Shown: positions 21,911 to 31,875 of the stretch, piece by piece
Layout: every line of letters starts with the position of its first letter
Numbering within the stretch: position 1 is the first letter of the stretch
NCBI GenBank assembly: GCA_004151065.3
Contig: NWUY0300009230.1
Coordinates: 18,272-50,146, forward strand
Reading direction: 5' to 3'
Length of the DNA: 31,875 bases
Origin: Larix sibirica
Lineage: Eukaryota; Streptophyta; Pinopsida; Pinales; Pinaceae
Notes under the pieces: model-generated
The model's database searches: none
Seen by the model: only the letters and a program-made list of their open reading frames with translations
What the model was told of the DNA's origin: nothing
Translations under genes and position numbers: made by a program

Positions 21911-22064
21911 ATAGTTAAAACCGCCAGGACTCATAATCCAGTTTCTCCTCTTCATTCATTCAGTTGACATTGTTGTTAATCTTTGGTTTCTCCCACCCAG
22001 CACTCTCAAGTCATCAAGTTCCAGGGGAGGGACATATTAATTCATTCATTGTTGGGATTATAAG

Positions 22065-22778
22065 ATGGAATCCAGCAAAATGAGCGTTTTAAATTTCCCG
22101 TTGTCAGCTGGTAGGAAGTTATTAGCATCTATTCCAGCACCTTCTCCAATGAGAGAGGAACACACTGAGCGGTCGAGTACTTATGTCAACGAGGGCACTC
22201 TAAATTCCGATCTAGCTGTCATTCTGGCAGCAATGGTATGCGCTCTCATCTGTATGCTCGGCCTCAACTCGTTCTTCAGATGCGTCCTTTGCTTCAGAAG
22301 ACGAATGGGGGCCGACTCGCCCAATGAGGTTGCTATCCGGCAGGCCAACACTGGATTGAAGAAGGCGGCCATGAAAGAACTACCTATTGTTGTTTACACG
22401 TCTGGCTCTAAGCTGCCACCAGGCTTGGCCACTGACTGCCCCATCTGCTTGGCCGAATTCGGGGAAGGAGAAAAGGTGCGGGTGTTGCCCAACTGTAATC
22501 ATGGATTCCACATGGAATGCATTGATAAATGGCTCAACTCTCATTCATCGTACCCTATGTGCAGACATTCTCTGAATCTCGTTACCCAAAACAAGAAGCC
22601 CAGCAGCACTGCGCCAAATTCTGAGGCCATGGAATCAAACAGCGCGATGCAGGTAATCATACAGACCACAGTTTCAACTCAAGTGATTCCCCCACGCACC
22701 GAAACGTTGGAGAGATGCCCACAAGAGGCAACGGAGGAAACAACTTCTTCACCGTTTGCCTCCGTCTTCAGTGTCTGA
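22065..22778 (+). CDS. ATL-type RING-H2 protein, gene 3, with a lost zinc ligand
   Basis: A 237-residue intronless ATL paralogue with the same layout as gene 2: membrane segment about residues 49-71, [13 protein letters not shown] motif, RING-H2 region about 125-166, tail ending PFASVFSV. Seven of the eight metal positions are present (C125, C128, C144, H146, H149, C152, C166). The seventh ligand, Cys in genes 1 and 2, is Tyr163: codon TAC at 22551-22553 instead of TGC. Losing a second-site zinc ligand would be expected to weaken or abolish RING folding and E2-dependent ligase activity, although the membrane part and tail are intact. The reading frame is otherwise undamaged. It may be an early pseudogene, a dominant-negative form, or reflect a sequencing error. 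Confidence 0.88.
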   Translation: MESSKMSVLNFPLSAGRKLLASIPAPSPMREEHTERSSTYVNEGTLNSDLAVILAAMVCALICMLGLNSFFRCVLCFRRRMGADSPNEVAIRQANTGLKKAAMKELPIVVYTSGSKLPPGLATDCPICLAEFGEGEKVRVLPNCNHGFHMECIDKWLNSHSSYPMCRHSLNLVTQNKKPSSTAPNSEAMESNSAMQVIIQTTVSTQVIPPRTETLERCPQEATEETTSSPFASVFSV

Positions 22779-23045
22779 AAATCAAAGCTCATAAATGAAC
22801 AATCTCGAGTAATTATTTATATGGGCCATGTTATTCATATACAGGTTTATTCAGATGAGCTGAATTTGTATTGAAAGTTCATCGCATGTATCTGATACAC
22901 GGAATCCCAATTTCTCAATAAAGAGGCGACGGGAAGAGTTGTAATTGCGACTGGGTGAAAGATATTGGTTTCATAGTCCCCGAATTGTAAAATTTGAGGT
23001 TTTATGATTGTAATGTTCATTGTGAAAATCTCCGTGTATAAATGG
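22779..23045. other. 3' flank of ATL gene 3 with possible polyadenylation signal
   Basis: The flank shared with gene 2 ends at 23045 (TGTATAAATGGG), beyond which no gene 2 counterpart is available because of the N. AATAAA at 22917-22922 is a candidate polyadenylation signal, about 140 bp after the stop codon. Confidence 0.6.
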
Positions 23046-23059
23046 GGAGAAAATATTAA

Positions 23060-23204
23060 CCACGGACCACCCTTCCTTTACCCGACCATCTATTCCTTCC
23101 ATAAAATTCCCCTTCGAATCTCCTTTCCATCGTGTCATGATATCATCCATCCTTCTGGCCTCCACGGACCACCCTTCCTTTACCCGACCATCTATTCCTT
23201 CCAT
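23060..23204. repeat. 43-bp direct repeat, 102 bp apart
   Basis: The sequence beginning CCACGGACCACCCTTCCTTT occurs at 23060-23102 and 23162-23204 without visible difference. The minus strand is open through both copies (23306-22971) and would repeat MEGIDGRVKEGWSV twice. I see no known domain and do not call it a gene. Confidence 0.85.
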
Positions 23205-25110
23205 AGATCGGTCGGCCACCTCAACAATCGTGTCATTCCCTCCTTCAAATCCACTCAAACATAATTGTGGCAACATTACTAAATTACGTTGCTGAGGCAA
23301 TTGCATTCCTAGATTTTAATGCTTAAATTGGATATAGCAAAAGTAAATGAGAATTGATTATATCAAATGAACAAAAAAAAGTAGCAAAAGGTTTAGCAAT
23401 GGCATTGAGCAATGGAGATGTTGTTTCACTTTATGACATCGAAGTTAAGGGAAAATCATGAAAAATGGAAACAAGCTAGATTGGAACGGATATTGTTGAA
23501 GACATTAAACCACCACTAAACCCTATTCACAATAAAAAAAATAGACCATCAAATGCACTTGGACAAGAACAATGAAAGAATGACATCAAGTTGGATAATG
23601 AAGCCATTAAAGTTATATATACAACTAAATTATTCACTATAGGAAGATTTGGTCCATATATACAACTAAAATGTTAAGTTGGGCATTATTTTGATGTTTG
23701 TCAACATCTATATACCAATGGAAATAATCAATGACAATTAATGGACTTTATAAATTATTGGTTGGCCCAACAATTGGGGCAACAACTAGAAGCTATATGT
23801 GGCACGCTATACAAGCTATGTGTGGCCTAGTTGTACAAGCTATATGTGGGCCCTTTTTTTTCTAGCTTATTTGCATTTAGCTAGGTGTCTGGAGTTCTAA
23901 GGCTAGCTAAAGGAGCATACATGCAACAATCACTTGTTGCCAGAGCATTTGACAAAGAAAGATAGGTGTCATTGACCTAGTGGACATAATTATTTGTTAT
24001 TTTGATGTGTATGCGAGTTGAAAGAAATGTGTAGTTCCACTAAGGTAGGTGGCCAGTTTGAGTCCAACTGAGACTATATTCTTAATTTGTTAAATTTACT
24101 ATATTTCATTGTTATTAAACTGTTAACTTAAGTCTTCATAAAATTAAAATAGTTATGATTATGAGTAATGAAAATTACTTACATAGCCTCTGATGTAAAA
24201 CAACATGAAATAAGTTTTTTTAAAACTTTATTTATATCTCATATCATATGTTATGAATATTACCCCTATAATGAATAAAGTATATATTGAATATTACTCT
24301 TATAATAAATAAAATATACAATAAAATATTGCCCATATACTTAATAAAGTGACCAATAAAACATATAAAAAAATCTAAATCATAATTTAACACAATCTCA
24401 CACTATATATTTAAATATAATATTGCAAAACTTTTAAACACATAAAATGCAGCTTTATATGCAAAGAAACACATAAAATGCAGCTTTATAGGTAAAGACA
24501 TATTGAGATAATAAATAATAAAAAGGACTAAGTTTATTGTAATAAATTTAATTTAAGGAAATTATTATGATTTTGTTAAATTATATATATATATTATTTT
24601 AAATAATTTTAAAAATAAATGTTATGATTAAAATTTCAATTTTTTTCAAATTTAAAAATAATTATGATTTTTCTTGGTAATATCCCACACAAATTTGAAA
24701 TGATACATTTTAAATGAAGTCAATCCAACTAAATCCAACTATATTCCATCAACTAGAGGACAAGTGGAGACATGATTTGGGACAAAACTAGTTTGTTCAA
24801 ACTAAACTATAGAAGGCATTGAAATTGGCATATGAAAACAATCCAATAATCTCCGCTCAACCAAAGCGAGTAGACTATGAGAAAATGACAATCTGGATAG
24901 AGGGATTTTATAGTAATAGTTTGATATTGAAGATTCTTTTTATCAAATGAAAATCATTGAAGAATCATTTTTATAAAATGAAAATCACTCATAGGGTATA
25001 GTGGAAGATCACCTCATTTCTTGCCACAATAAAATATATATGGAGTTATTGATTAAATATACCAGGGAAGGGATGTCTCCGAGAGAGAGCTCGATCCCAG
25101 TCTTCATTGA
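23205..25110. other. AT-rich intergenic DNA, no gene recognised
   Basis: No open frame of note on either strand. Around 23770-23850 the phrases AAGCTATATGTGG and ACAAGCTATGTGTGG recur, and around 24440-24500 AAACACATAAAATGCAGCTTTATA is repeated once. The segment 24130-24680 is extremely AT-rich. Confidence 0.55.
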
Positions 25111-25116
25111 CTGCTA

Positions 25117-25425
25117 ATATATTTGTATTTATACATGCTAGTAATAAGTCATGAGGGCGCAACCCTTTGATTTTTTATATCAGATGTCGATGAACAAGGG
25201 CACAACCCCTTTGAGGTTTAGCTTATATATATTTGTATTTATACATGCTGGTAATAAGTCTGTGAGGGCAAACTACGTAGTGCGCAGCCCTTTAATTTGT
25301 TATATCAAATGGCGATGAACAAGGACGCAACCCCTTGAGGTTTAGCTTATATATATTTGTATTTATACACACAGGTAATAAGTTAGTGAGGGTGCAACTA
25401 TGGAGTGCGCAACCCTTTATATGCT
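25117..25425. repeat. Three imperfect 110-124-bp tandem repeats
   Basis: The phrase ATATTTGTATTTATACA begins successive units near 25117, 25227 and 25351. Each continues with GGTAATAAG (first unit AGTAATAAG), GTGAGGG or ATGAGGG, and a (G)CGCAACCC or GCGCAGCCC box. The first two end with AACCCC-TTGAGGTTTAGC. The second unit carries an extra AACTACGTAGTGCGCAG-like insertion. This may be part of an unrecognised LTR or an isolated satellite. Confidence 0.75.
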
Positions 25426-25440
25426 AAGCCATAGTAGGAT

Positions 25441-26790
25441 ACATCCCACTATATGTTAACTGAAATATGTATATATATTTAATGTTGTGTTTAAAGAAAA
25501 TCCAAAAGGACGCAGTCTAAGTCTTGATTGAATTCAATGTTTCTTATAATATTTATACTACATTCATATTGGAGGATGAAGGAAGTGCCCAAACTCCTTT
25601 GAAGAATGTTACTACTTTCTATGAAGTAAATGATGTGAAGTAACCTTTGAGTAGTTGTCTTAAATAATGGGGACATGTAAAACTTCATATATTATAAATA
25701 GAGTATAAAATGAACCAATATAAAAGTTATCTCAATTCTTATAGGAGGGTAGGAGGGATTTTAGTAAAATACTTCTTTATCTAGTGGATTCGTTGCCCAG
25801 CTCAAGGGTGGCCTCTCGGCGAAAGGAATATACGCTGGACAGAGATCCATATGGTTGGGTGGAACGTTGTAGTCAAGCTTTCAATTTCTTTTAGTCACAT
25901 GAGTCTATTTGATTCAGATAAGTAATTTTCATTGTCGTATTGTTATAAAAAGATGTAAGTTTTATAAAGATATATGTTTGTCACGTGGAGGATCGTTTTG
26001 GCGTCATACTTATATGTTCTAGATTTATGTAAGTTATATGTAAGATGTTAGCCTTTAATGATGAGAATGACCAAGAGATATGGATAGTATGAGTATGGAA
26101 TTAATATACATTGTTAGCGACATAAAGGTGTGACTAATCTTATTTGGTAGATAAGTGACTCAAATGAAGATTGAATATCTAAGTATTTTACTTCATAGTT
26201 ATATGTTTCGTAATTGTTGAATAGGCTCTTGTACATAGTTATGCTTGATAATGGAATGAAGACTAAGATAGGGACTATCATAGATTATACTATTAATACC
26301 TTAACTTGTTAAATGTAAATTCCAATAAAGTATTCATAAACTTAACCAACTGAGATATGTTTGAGGTTGTTCATGTTTTATATTGATTAGTTCATCAAAG
26401 TATTGACTTTTATATAAAAAGAAAATTACATGTAACTAACTATTGTATTGATGACTAGTGAACCATGTTAGAATGTGTATATGGTAAGTTGGAAGTATTG
26501 ATTCTATAAGAGGAACTAATGTAGGCCATAATTATAGAATGATACATGAATAACATGTCGTGTGTGTCTTCATGTGAATGGGATCAATTGTTATACTTTA
26601 GACTTCTACAAAAATACTAATTTGATGTAACAGATTTATTTTGATTGATTATAATTTGTAAGTAATAAGATTAACCTATTTGGTTGGTTGGTATGTTGTT
26701 AAAGGAAAAATTTTATGCCCCATTTCCCTAAGAATGTATTGAGGATTTTGGGTGTGTTGTACAATCCTACTCTATAAAAGACTTAGAATC
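25441..26790. other. AT-rich intergenic DNA, no gene recognised
   Basis: No coding similarity on either strand; the 65-codon minus-strand stretch at 25688-25491 has no visible domain. A short GC-richer patch at 25790-25870 (GTGGCCTCTCGGCGAAAGG) stands out from its surroundings but I cannot name it. Confidence 0.5.
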
Positions 26791-26931
26791 TCATAAATTA
26801 AAGTTGTTGTTAGACAATGAGCAAGATTGGAGGATAAAAAGCAGAGCCACCTAGCCCTCCTCAAGTGATCTAAACACAATTTTTTTGGTAAATTTACTAA
26901 CCACATAAAAATTATTAATACTATTTGGGAC

Positions 26932-28347
26932 ATGAAGGATTATATGGGGAACACTATGAAAGGTTTTCATCACTTGGAAGACTCAGGGGTAAGGCACTTT
27001 GCCTCATTACTCAAGGTTATAGATCATAAAAATATGGGAGATATCTTAAAAGTCATCTCCACCTCTCCCAGAATGGTAGAGGCTGCTAACAATGAAGCCT
27101 TATATAAGGAAGTTACCCTCGAGGAACTTATGAAAACTATGTCATCCTTTCAGAAATAATGAATCCCATGGATAGATGGATGGCAATTGATTTTTTTTTT
27201 TCTCATTTTATAATCTAGTAGGGCAAGATCTCCTCAGGATGGTTGAAGCGGTCATAATTTATGGTAAGATTCCAAGAGTCCTCAACTCCACCTTTTTATA
27301 TTTAATCCCTGAAAAGGATCATCATGTCACTTTTGATGAGTATAGGAAAATTTCCATGCGCAATTGCGTCTACAAGATTATTTCCAAAGTGGTTGCTATG
27401 AGGCTTAATCCCATCTTATCTAACTTCATAAGGCCTGAACAATCTTATTTTCTTGAAGGGAGACACATTCAAGAAACTATTGGGTTTTCCCAAGAGACAC
27501 TTCATTCCATCAAGGTGTCTTCCCTCTCATCTTTTGTCCTCAAACTTGATCTTTCCAAATCCCATGACCACATGTCTCCTGGATATTCCTCATATCGTTG
27601 TTGCTCCATGTTGGTTTCTCTTTTGAAGTGGTCAAATGGAGAATGAGTTGTGTCTATAAAACTAGTTTCTCTGTCCTCATCAATGGGTTACCCTATACCT
27701 TTTTCCCTTCTTCCAGAGGATTAAGGTAGGGATTCCCTTTATCCCCCTATCTATTTTTAGTGGTGGCTGAGAGTATTAGTAGGGAAATTTACTAGGCCAA
27801 ATTACTTGGTCAGTTTCATTGAGTAAGATTTCTAAGGAATATCGTTGTCTCTCATCTTCTCTTTGTAGATGACATACTCCTTTTTGTATTTGGGAGTATG
27901 AGTGAAGGTAAGGTAATAAATGATATTTTAAATATTTTTTCCTCTAGTACAGGGATGGTCATAAACCTAGATAAATACACCCTCTACTCTTTTGGACTGG
28001 AAGGGAACCTCCTGGATTGGATGCAAATACTTTTCCATATTCCCATGAAGGAGATAGAGGGAGGATTGAAATATTTGGGGTATACCTTGAATGAAAATTG
28101 CTATATGAAAGATCATTGGTCTTGGCTCATCTCAAGAATTGAGTGTAGGGTACATATATGGTGCAACTGGTGGATCTCAAGGAGAGGAAGGTTGGTCTTA
28201 ATCAAAGCAGTTATTGGAGAAATCCCCATGTATTGGCTTTCCCTTTACTCAATCCCAAGAGGAATTTTGGGAAAGATCAAGAGGTTATGTGCAAACTATA
28301 TTTTGAAAGGAATCACAAAGTATAAAGGGGCTCCCTTAGCCAGCTAG
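26932..28347 (+). pseudogene. LINE reverse transcriptase, broken into several frames
   Basis: Recognisable RT blocks are VTLEELMKTMSSFQK followed by a stop, then PWIDGWQ; IPRVLNSTFLYLIPEKD; EYRKISMRNCVYKIISKVVA; LSNFIRPEQSYFLEGRHIQE; VLKLDLSKS-DH (the catalytic-Asp block); RGLR-stop-GFPLSPYLF; the FVDD catalytic pair at 27862-27873; and KYLGYTLN. A TAA ends the first segment at 27157-27159. A TAG stands for Gln before GFPLSP (near 27727). The blocks switch frame around 27190-27240 and again between about 27600 and 27860. Confidence 0.82.
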
Positions 28348-29020
28348 GGCTCAATAGCAAAGCCCGATAAATTTTGTGGCTGGAGAATCAAATACTTGTT
28401 CATATTTGGAAAATCCATGACTGCCATTCTTTATGGCAAGTTATAACCAAAGGATTCCTGTGGGGACAAGTCATTCAACAAAAATATGGCACCTCTCAGT
28501 TTAATTGATTGGACACAAAGTCTAAGGAAGACATCTCCAAATTACTCAAATCATTGGAAGGCACTATCTTATTGTTTCTTAGTCATAGGATCTCATATAT
28601 CATGGAAAGTTGGTACATGCTCTCAGGTAAGGACTAGAGTTGATGCTATTTTAGGCTGTAATTCTAATGTTTTTCCTCCCCCTTGAGGTGATTGAATATC
28701 TCTAATTGTGAGGTTTGTGCACTTTAAATAAAATTGTTAATGAGAATGAAACTTCAATTTGGTCACAAGGATGGTTATATGCTTGGGAGGTAGGCCTGGG
28801 TTATTTGCATGTCCAAGCTTGGAATAGCTTTATAGATTCCCTAAAAGGAGTTCACATAAGGCTATAAGGGGAATTTGATGCACTGACCTGGTCTTGGCAT
28901 GGGGAGGGTAAGGATTATATAGTGGCTCTTCGTTATGAGGCTCTACAGGCCCAAAGGATGGGGGCACCAGAATGGTGGATGAAAGGAATGAATGTATTTT
29001 TTAGGACAAAAATGTCTCTA

Positions 29021-29702
29021 GTTATCAGGTCTGTGTACAAGCTCTGTCATTATTCCCATACTTCAAGCCCAAAACCCTGATTCCAAAGGTCAAACCTAAG
29101 AAACCCCCACAGATTGACAAATCCACCCCTTGGGACTATTTTGATGGTGCTAGTCAATATGATGGCACATTGTGTGGTGCTGGCTATGTTCTATTCCTCT
29201 CAGATGATCACCTTTTTAACGAAGGATGTTCTTGGGTCGAGGCACAAATAACTATGGGGAATTTGAAGCTATCCTTCTTTTGATGAAATCTGCTCACCAC
29301 AAAGGTCTTTTAAATATGCAGGCATATGGGGACTCTTGGATTACTATTAGATGGATGAAGAGTTATCAGGTCTGTGTACAAGCTCTCTCATTATTCCCAT
29401 ACTTCAAGCCCAAAACCCTGATTCCAAAGGTCAAACCTAAGAACCCCCCACAGATTGACAAATCCACCCCTTGGGACTATTTTGATGGTGCTGGTCAATA
29501 TGATGGCACATTGTGTGGTGCTGGCTATGTTTTATTCCTCTCAAATGATCACTTTTTACAGGCAGGATGTTCTTGGGTCAAGGCACAAATAACTATGGGG
29601 AATTTGAAGCTATCCTTCTTTTGATCAAATCTGTTCACCACAAAGGTCTTTTAAATATGCCGGTATATGGGGACTCTCAGATTACTATTAGATGGATGAA
29701 GA
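29021..29702. repeat. 341-bp tandem duplication within LINE RNase H
   Basis: Copies at 29021-29361 and 29362-29702, both beginning GTTATCAGGTCTGTGTACAA and both ending in AGATGGATGAAGA. They differ at scattered positions, so the duplication is not recent. Because 341 is not a multiple of three, it breaks the frame. Confidence 0.9.
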
Positions 29703-29923
29703 GTGAAATTCAGATACTCAGGCACGGTCTGTTGTACATTGCAGGTGTCATAAAGAATGTTGCTGCTCTCTTCCGACATATCACATTTGCACATGTCTAC
29801 AGGCAGTTTAATGTTAAGGCTGATAGGTTATCAAAAGACAGTCTTGCAGGGGTCCCTCTACAGCTACATGAGAATGAACAGAGGAATGGGACAGTGGTCT
29901 CATCTCAGACATGGCTGGTATAA
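29226..29923 (+). pseudogene. LINE RNase H domain, duplicated and frameshifted
   Basis: RNase H motifs are present in pieces: YFDGAGQYDG (first Asp), NNYGEFEAI (Glu), VYGDSQITIRWM (Asp), and a C-terminal VYRQFNVKADRLSKD block ending at a TAA at 29921-29923. The 341-bp duplication places an extra Glu/Asp portion before the first Asp block, so no single frame reads a full domain. Confidence 0.8.
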
Positions 29924-29993
29924 GAAAAAGATTGCATTACAGCATTTTCTGAACTTTGATGCATAAATATTCTGATGACAAATGATCTGTCAT

Positions 29994-30087
29994 CTGCTGA
30001 TGCAAATTATAATTTCCTGTTTTGTTTTTGTGCTACTGTACTGCTGATGCAAATTATAATTTCCTGTTTTGTTTTTGTACTACTGTA
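29994..30087. repeat. 47-bp tandem duplication in LINE 3' UTR
   Basis: Two 47-bp copies starting CTGCTGATGCAAATTATAAT at 29994 and 30041, differing at one base (TTGTG/TTGTA). Confidence 0.88.
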
Positions 30088-30309
30088 CTGTTTACAAAGG
30101 TTTCAGGACTCAAATATTTTTTATTTTTGAGACATAGGCCCTGTGAAGATCTTAAAGTTATATTTTCATGCTGTGACATGAATTCTGCTCCGATGTAGGG
30201 GTTTCATGATCCTAGTTTCTGTTTTCTGTGGATATATAGGCTCTGTAGAAGAGCTTACAGCTATCCTGTAGCTGCTGCTGCTTAAAGAACTCATGAGGAT
30301 TGTATTTAA

Positions 30310-30310
30310 N
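30310..30310. other. Single N (possible scaffold join)
   Basis: The N lies between the LINE 3' UTR and a repeated piece of its RNase H tail, consistent with two contigs being abutted. Confidence 0.85.
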
Positions 30311-30497
30311 TCATGAATAACGTTATGTCTCTCTTTCGACATATCACATTTGCATATGTCTATAGGCAGTTTAATGTTCAAGATGATAGGTTATCAAAGG
30401 ACAGTCTTGCAGAGGTCCCTCTATGGATACATGAGGATGAACACAGGAGAGGATTACTCTACAACATTTTATGATCTTTGATGCATAGATTCTAATG
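30311..30497 (+). mobile_element. Second copy of LINE RNase H tail, between N gaps
   Basis: Bases about 30330-30455 repeat 29769-29895 (CTTTCGACATATCACATTTG, GGCAGTTTAATGTT, GATAGGTTATCAAA) with several differences. The copy encodes the same C-terminal RNase H block and then diverges. It comes either from another LINE copy or from an alternative assembly of the first. Confidence 0.75.
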
Positions 30498-30499
30498 NN
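30498..30499. other. Two N bases (possible scaffold join)
   Basis: NN separates the RNase H tail fragment from a different non-LTR element. Confidence 0.85.
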
Positions 30500-31875
30500 C
30501 TTTATAAGAAAGACCCTTTCAATCAATATATTTTGCTAGAAATAACACACATCAATGCGAGAAAAACCTACATATCTATATGCTATTTCGCTCATATTAA
30601 TTATAACTTTTATAGGAATTGCAATTTACATAAAAATTTCCCTTATAATGGGTTAGAGCACGATATTTATAGCCTCAAAAATGTTGTCATTATTATGTTA
30701 ATGGGATACTTCATTGTTCGAACCTCAAGCAACCAAGCTATTCTTCTAAGCAACTACTCCAACCCTTATCCTCCCTGGTTGGAAGAATACCTCATTTCAT
30801 CTAAAAGGTACAATAGAAGATTTGAAGATATAGGAAAATTTGTTTGGCTTAGAGTTAGTCAAGATTTGTAGTGCTCAAGATATCATAATTTGTAATGGCC
30901 TAAAGAAGTGGCCAAATTCGAGTAGGATGGATTGCATTCATGGTCTTGGAAGCAATGTAGTTGATTATATCATTTATGATATCCCTATGTATAACAAAGT
31001 AATAAATTTTGACATCTTAAATGACCACGGTCCTGATTCAAATCATAGACCTTAAATTATAACCCTCAACCTTGCCACTCATAATGGTCCCATAGAGGAA
31101 AATTCTCCAATCCAAAATCACTTGATCTTTGATAGAAATAATATAGATGGATTTCTAAATGATTTATTGAAAAACTTATTCCTCTTGCTAACAAGGCCAA
31201 TATAGAATATCTCTATCATAATTTTACTACTTCACTCTCCTTTGCCATGAACAAGTTCTCTCCTGAAATTTCTAGCAAAAGGAAGAACATAAGAACCAAC
31301 TCTTTGTATAATAATGAATGTTAGCATGCACATAGAGAAATTAACGAAGCTACGAACTAGTCCCTGAAATCCAAAAAGACAAATAAGTACAAAGCTCTAA
31401 TTAAAAGAAAAAAAATAACTTACTATATAAATAAAATATAGGAAAAAAATTTACACTTATCTAAGATGACTACTAAGAAATTATGGAGGCAAATTCTAAT
31501 TTGTAAAACTAAAAAAAAATTATCTCTTTGGAGGATTGGAACTTGTATCTTAAAAATATTTACGAATGCCCAGACGTCATGGATAAAATTCAAACCCTCA
31601 TGAAAAATGAGAAAATATTTTATTTAGAGGACATTAACTTTGGGATTAAGTGCCTAGATAATGGAAAAGATAAAGACATTGAAGGGTGCTGAGAAGAAAT
31701 CTTAAAAATTGGAGTGCCTGTCCTCATCCCCTATATTCACAATCTCTTTAATCTAGCAATTAAGCATGGATTCCCAAATCCTTGGACTCAAAGTCTTATA
31801 ATTCCTATAAATATAAAGATAAAGATAAAACAGAGATAAATATAACCCCTCTAATTATCGAACTAGGATGATTAG
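30500..31875 (+). mobile_element. Non-LTR retrotransposon, endonuclease to RT start, cut by window end
   Basis: The plus strand carries the second half of an endonuclease/exonuclease/phosphatase domain: GYFIVRTSSNQ at the GDFN position, then CNGLKKWPNSSRMDCIHGLGSNVVDYIIYD, then NDHGPDSNHRP near 31052. Degraded sequence follows, and from about 31710 an RT entry block (PVLIPYIHNLFNLAIKHGFP followed by PWTQSLIIP). It is a different family from the LINE at 26.8-30.3 kb. Frames change near 30840, several stops follow, and key residues are altered (Asp of GDFN lost; Asp of SDH is Asn), so it is inactive. Confidence 0.75.

Larger units (their letters stand above)
18164..23045. repeat. Tandem unit C: spacer, relict promoter, ATL gene 3
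   Basis: Bases 18164-20844 match 13316-15996 with no difference I can find over 2681 bp, at a constant offset of 4848. From 20845 on, substitutions appear: G/A at 15997/20845, G/A at 16121/20969, C/A at 16176/21024, then small indels. It has the same internal layout as unit B, including the minisatellite (18169-18863) and the triple repeat (20455-20623). Confidence 0.88.
26800..30309 (+). mobile_element. Decayed LINE (L1-type): RT, linker, RNase H, 3' UTR
   Basis: On the plus strand, remnants of a non-LTR ORF2 appear in order. A pre-RT block (DWRIKSRAT, then stop, then SSSDLNT) lies near 26820; RT blocks run from 26932 to 28347; a heavily degraded linker spans 28350-29020; RNase H, partly duplicated, covers 29021-29923; an apparent 3' UTR extends to an N at 30310. 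The endonuclease part is missing. Stops and frameshifts throughout make it inactive. Confidence 0.82.

Noticed and set aside
22971-23306. 111-codon minus-strand frame with a repeated MEGIDGRVKEGWSV motif
   Set aside because: The motif repetition follows from the 43-bp direct repeat, the frame overlaps the 3' flank of gene 3, and no domain or promoter was seen. Kept only as a repeat.
23046-26790. An LTR retrotransposon filling the region right of the cluster
   Set aside because: No paired LTRs, primer-binding site or gag/pol similarity could be found by reading.

Overview
This is nuclear DNA from a seed plant. It is AT-rich and gene-poor, and decayed retroelements fill much of it. The only intact genes are three tandem, intronless, plant-type RING-H2 (ATL family) genes on the + strand. 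The long repeat-filled intergenic DNA and several decayed LINEs that carry RNase H would fit a large-genome plant such as a conifer. That is inference: nothing here fixes the species. Single N bases (5771, 18163, 30310, 30498-30499) mark joins in a draft assembly.

Left part (1-7.5 kb). The minus strand carries a broken copy of the nuclear export receptor CAS/exportin-2 (importin-alpha re-exporter). Its N-terminal half is at 4679-3388 and its C-terminal end at 1320-1012. Both are damaged by stops, and the N-terminal half also by frameshifts; about 2 kb without recognisable CAS sequence lies between them. A Ty3/gypsy reverse-transcriptase remnant (minus, about 5.45-5.83 kb) and the 3' end of a LINE with RNase H and an A-rich tail (plus, about 6.2-7.5 kb) follow.

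Centre (9.1-23.05 kb). A tandem cluster holds three ATL-type genes (9544-10242, 17198-17914, 22065-22778). Each has one membrane segment, a GLK/GLD-like motif and a RING-H2 domain. Each is preceded by a TATA box and by the perfect inverted repeat ACGTG-A-CACGT, a double ABRE/G-box-like core. Genes 2 and 3 also have an extra, apparently geneless promoter copy about 1 kb upstream and reiterated upstream modules. The third gene has lost a zinc ligand (Cys163 to Tyr). The genes are separated by a repeat-rich spacer present as an older copy (11.44-13.23 kb) and two later copies (13316 onward and 18164 onward). The two later copies show no difference over 2681 bp, although the genes they precede differ at about 30 of 238 residues. 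The second copy begins exactly at an N, so a recent conversion or an assembly artefact must be considered.

Right part (23.05-31.9 kb). After a 43-bp direct repeat come several kb of AT-rich DNA with no coding signal, including a three-unit tandem repeat at 25.1-25.4 kb. A decayed LINE (RT then RNase H, plus strand, 26.8-30.3 kb) carries an internal 341-bp tandem duplication. A fragment repeating its RNase H tail sits between N gaps. A different non-LTR element (endonuclease then RT) runs off the right edge.

No RNA genes, CRISPR arrays or intact transposons were recognised. The likely functional content is the ATL cluster: membrane-anchored E3 ubiquitin ligases with promoters that look ABA- or stress-responsive.
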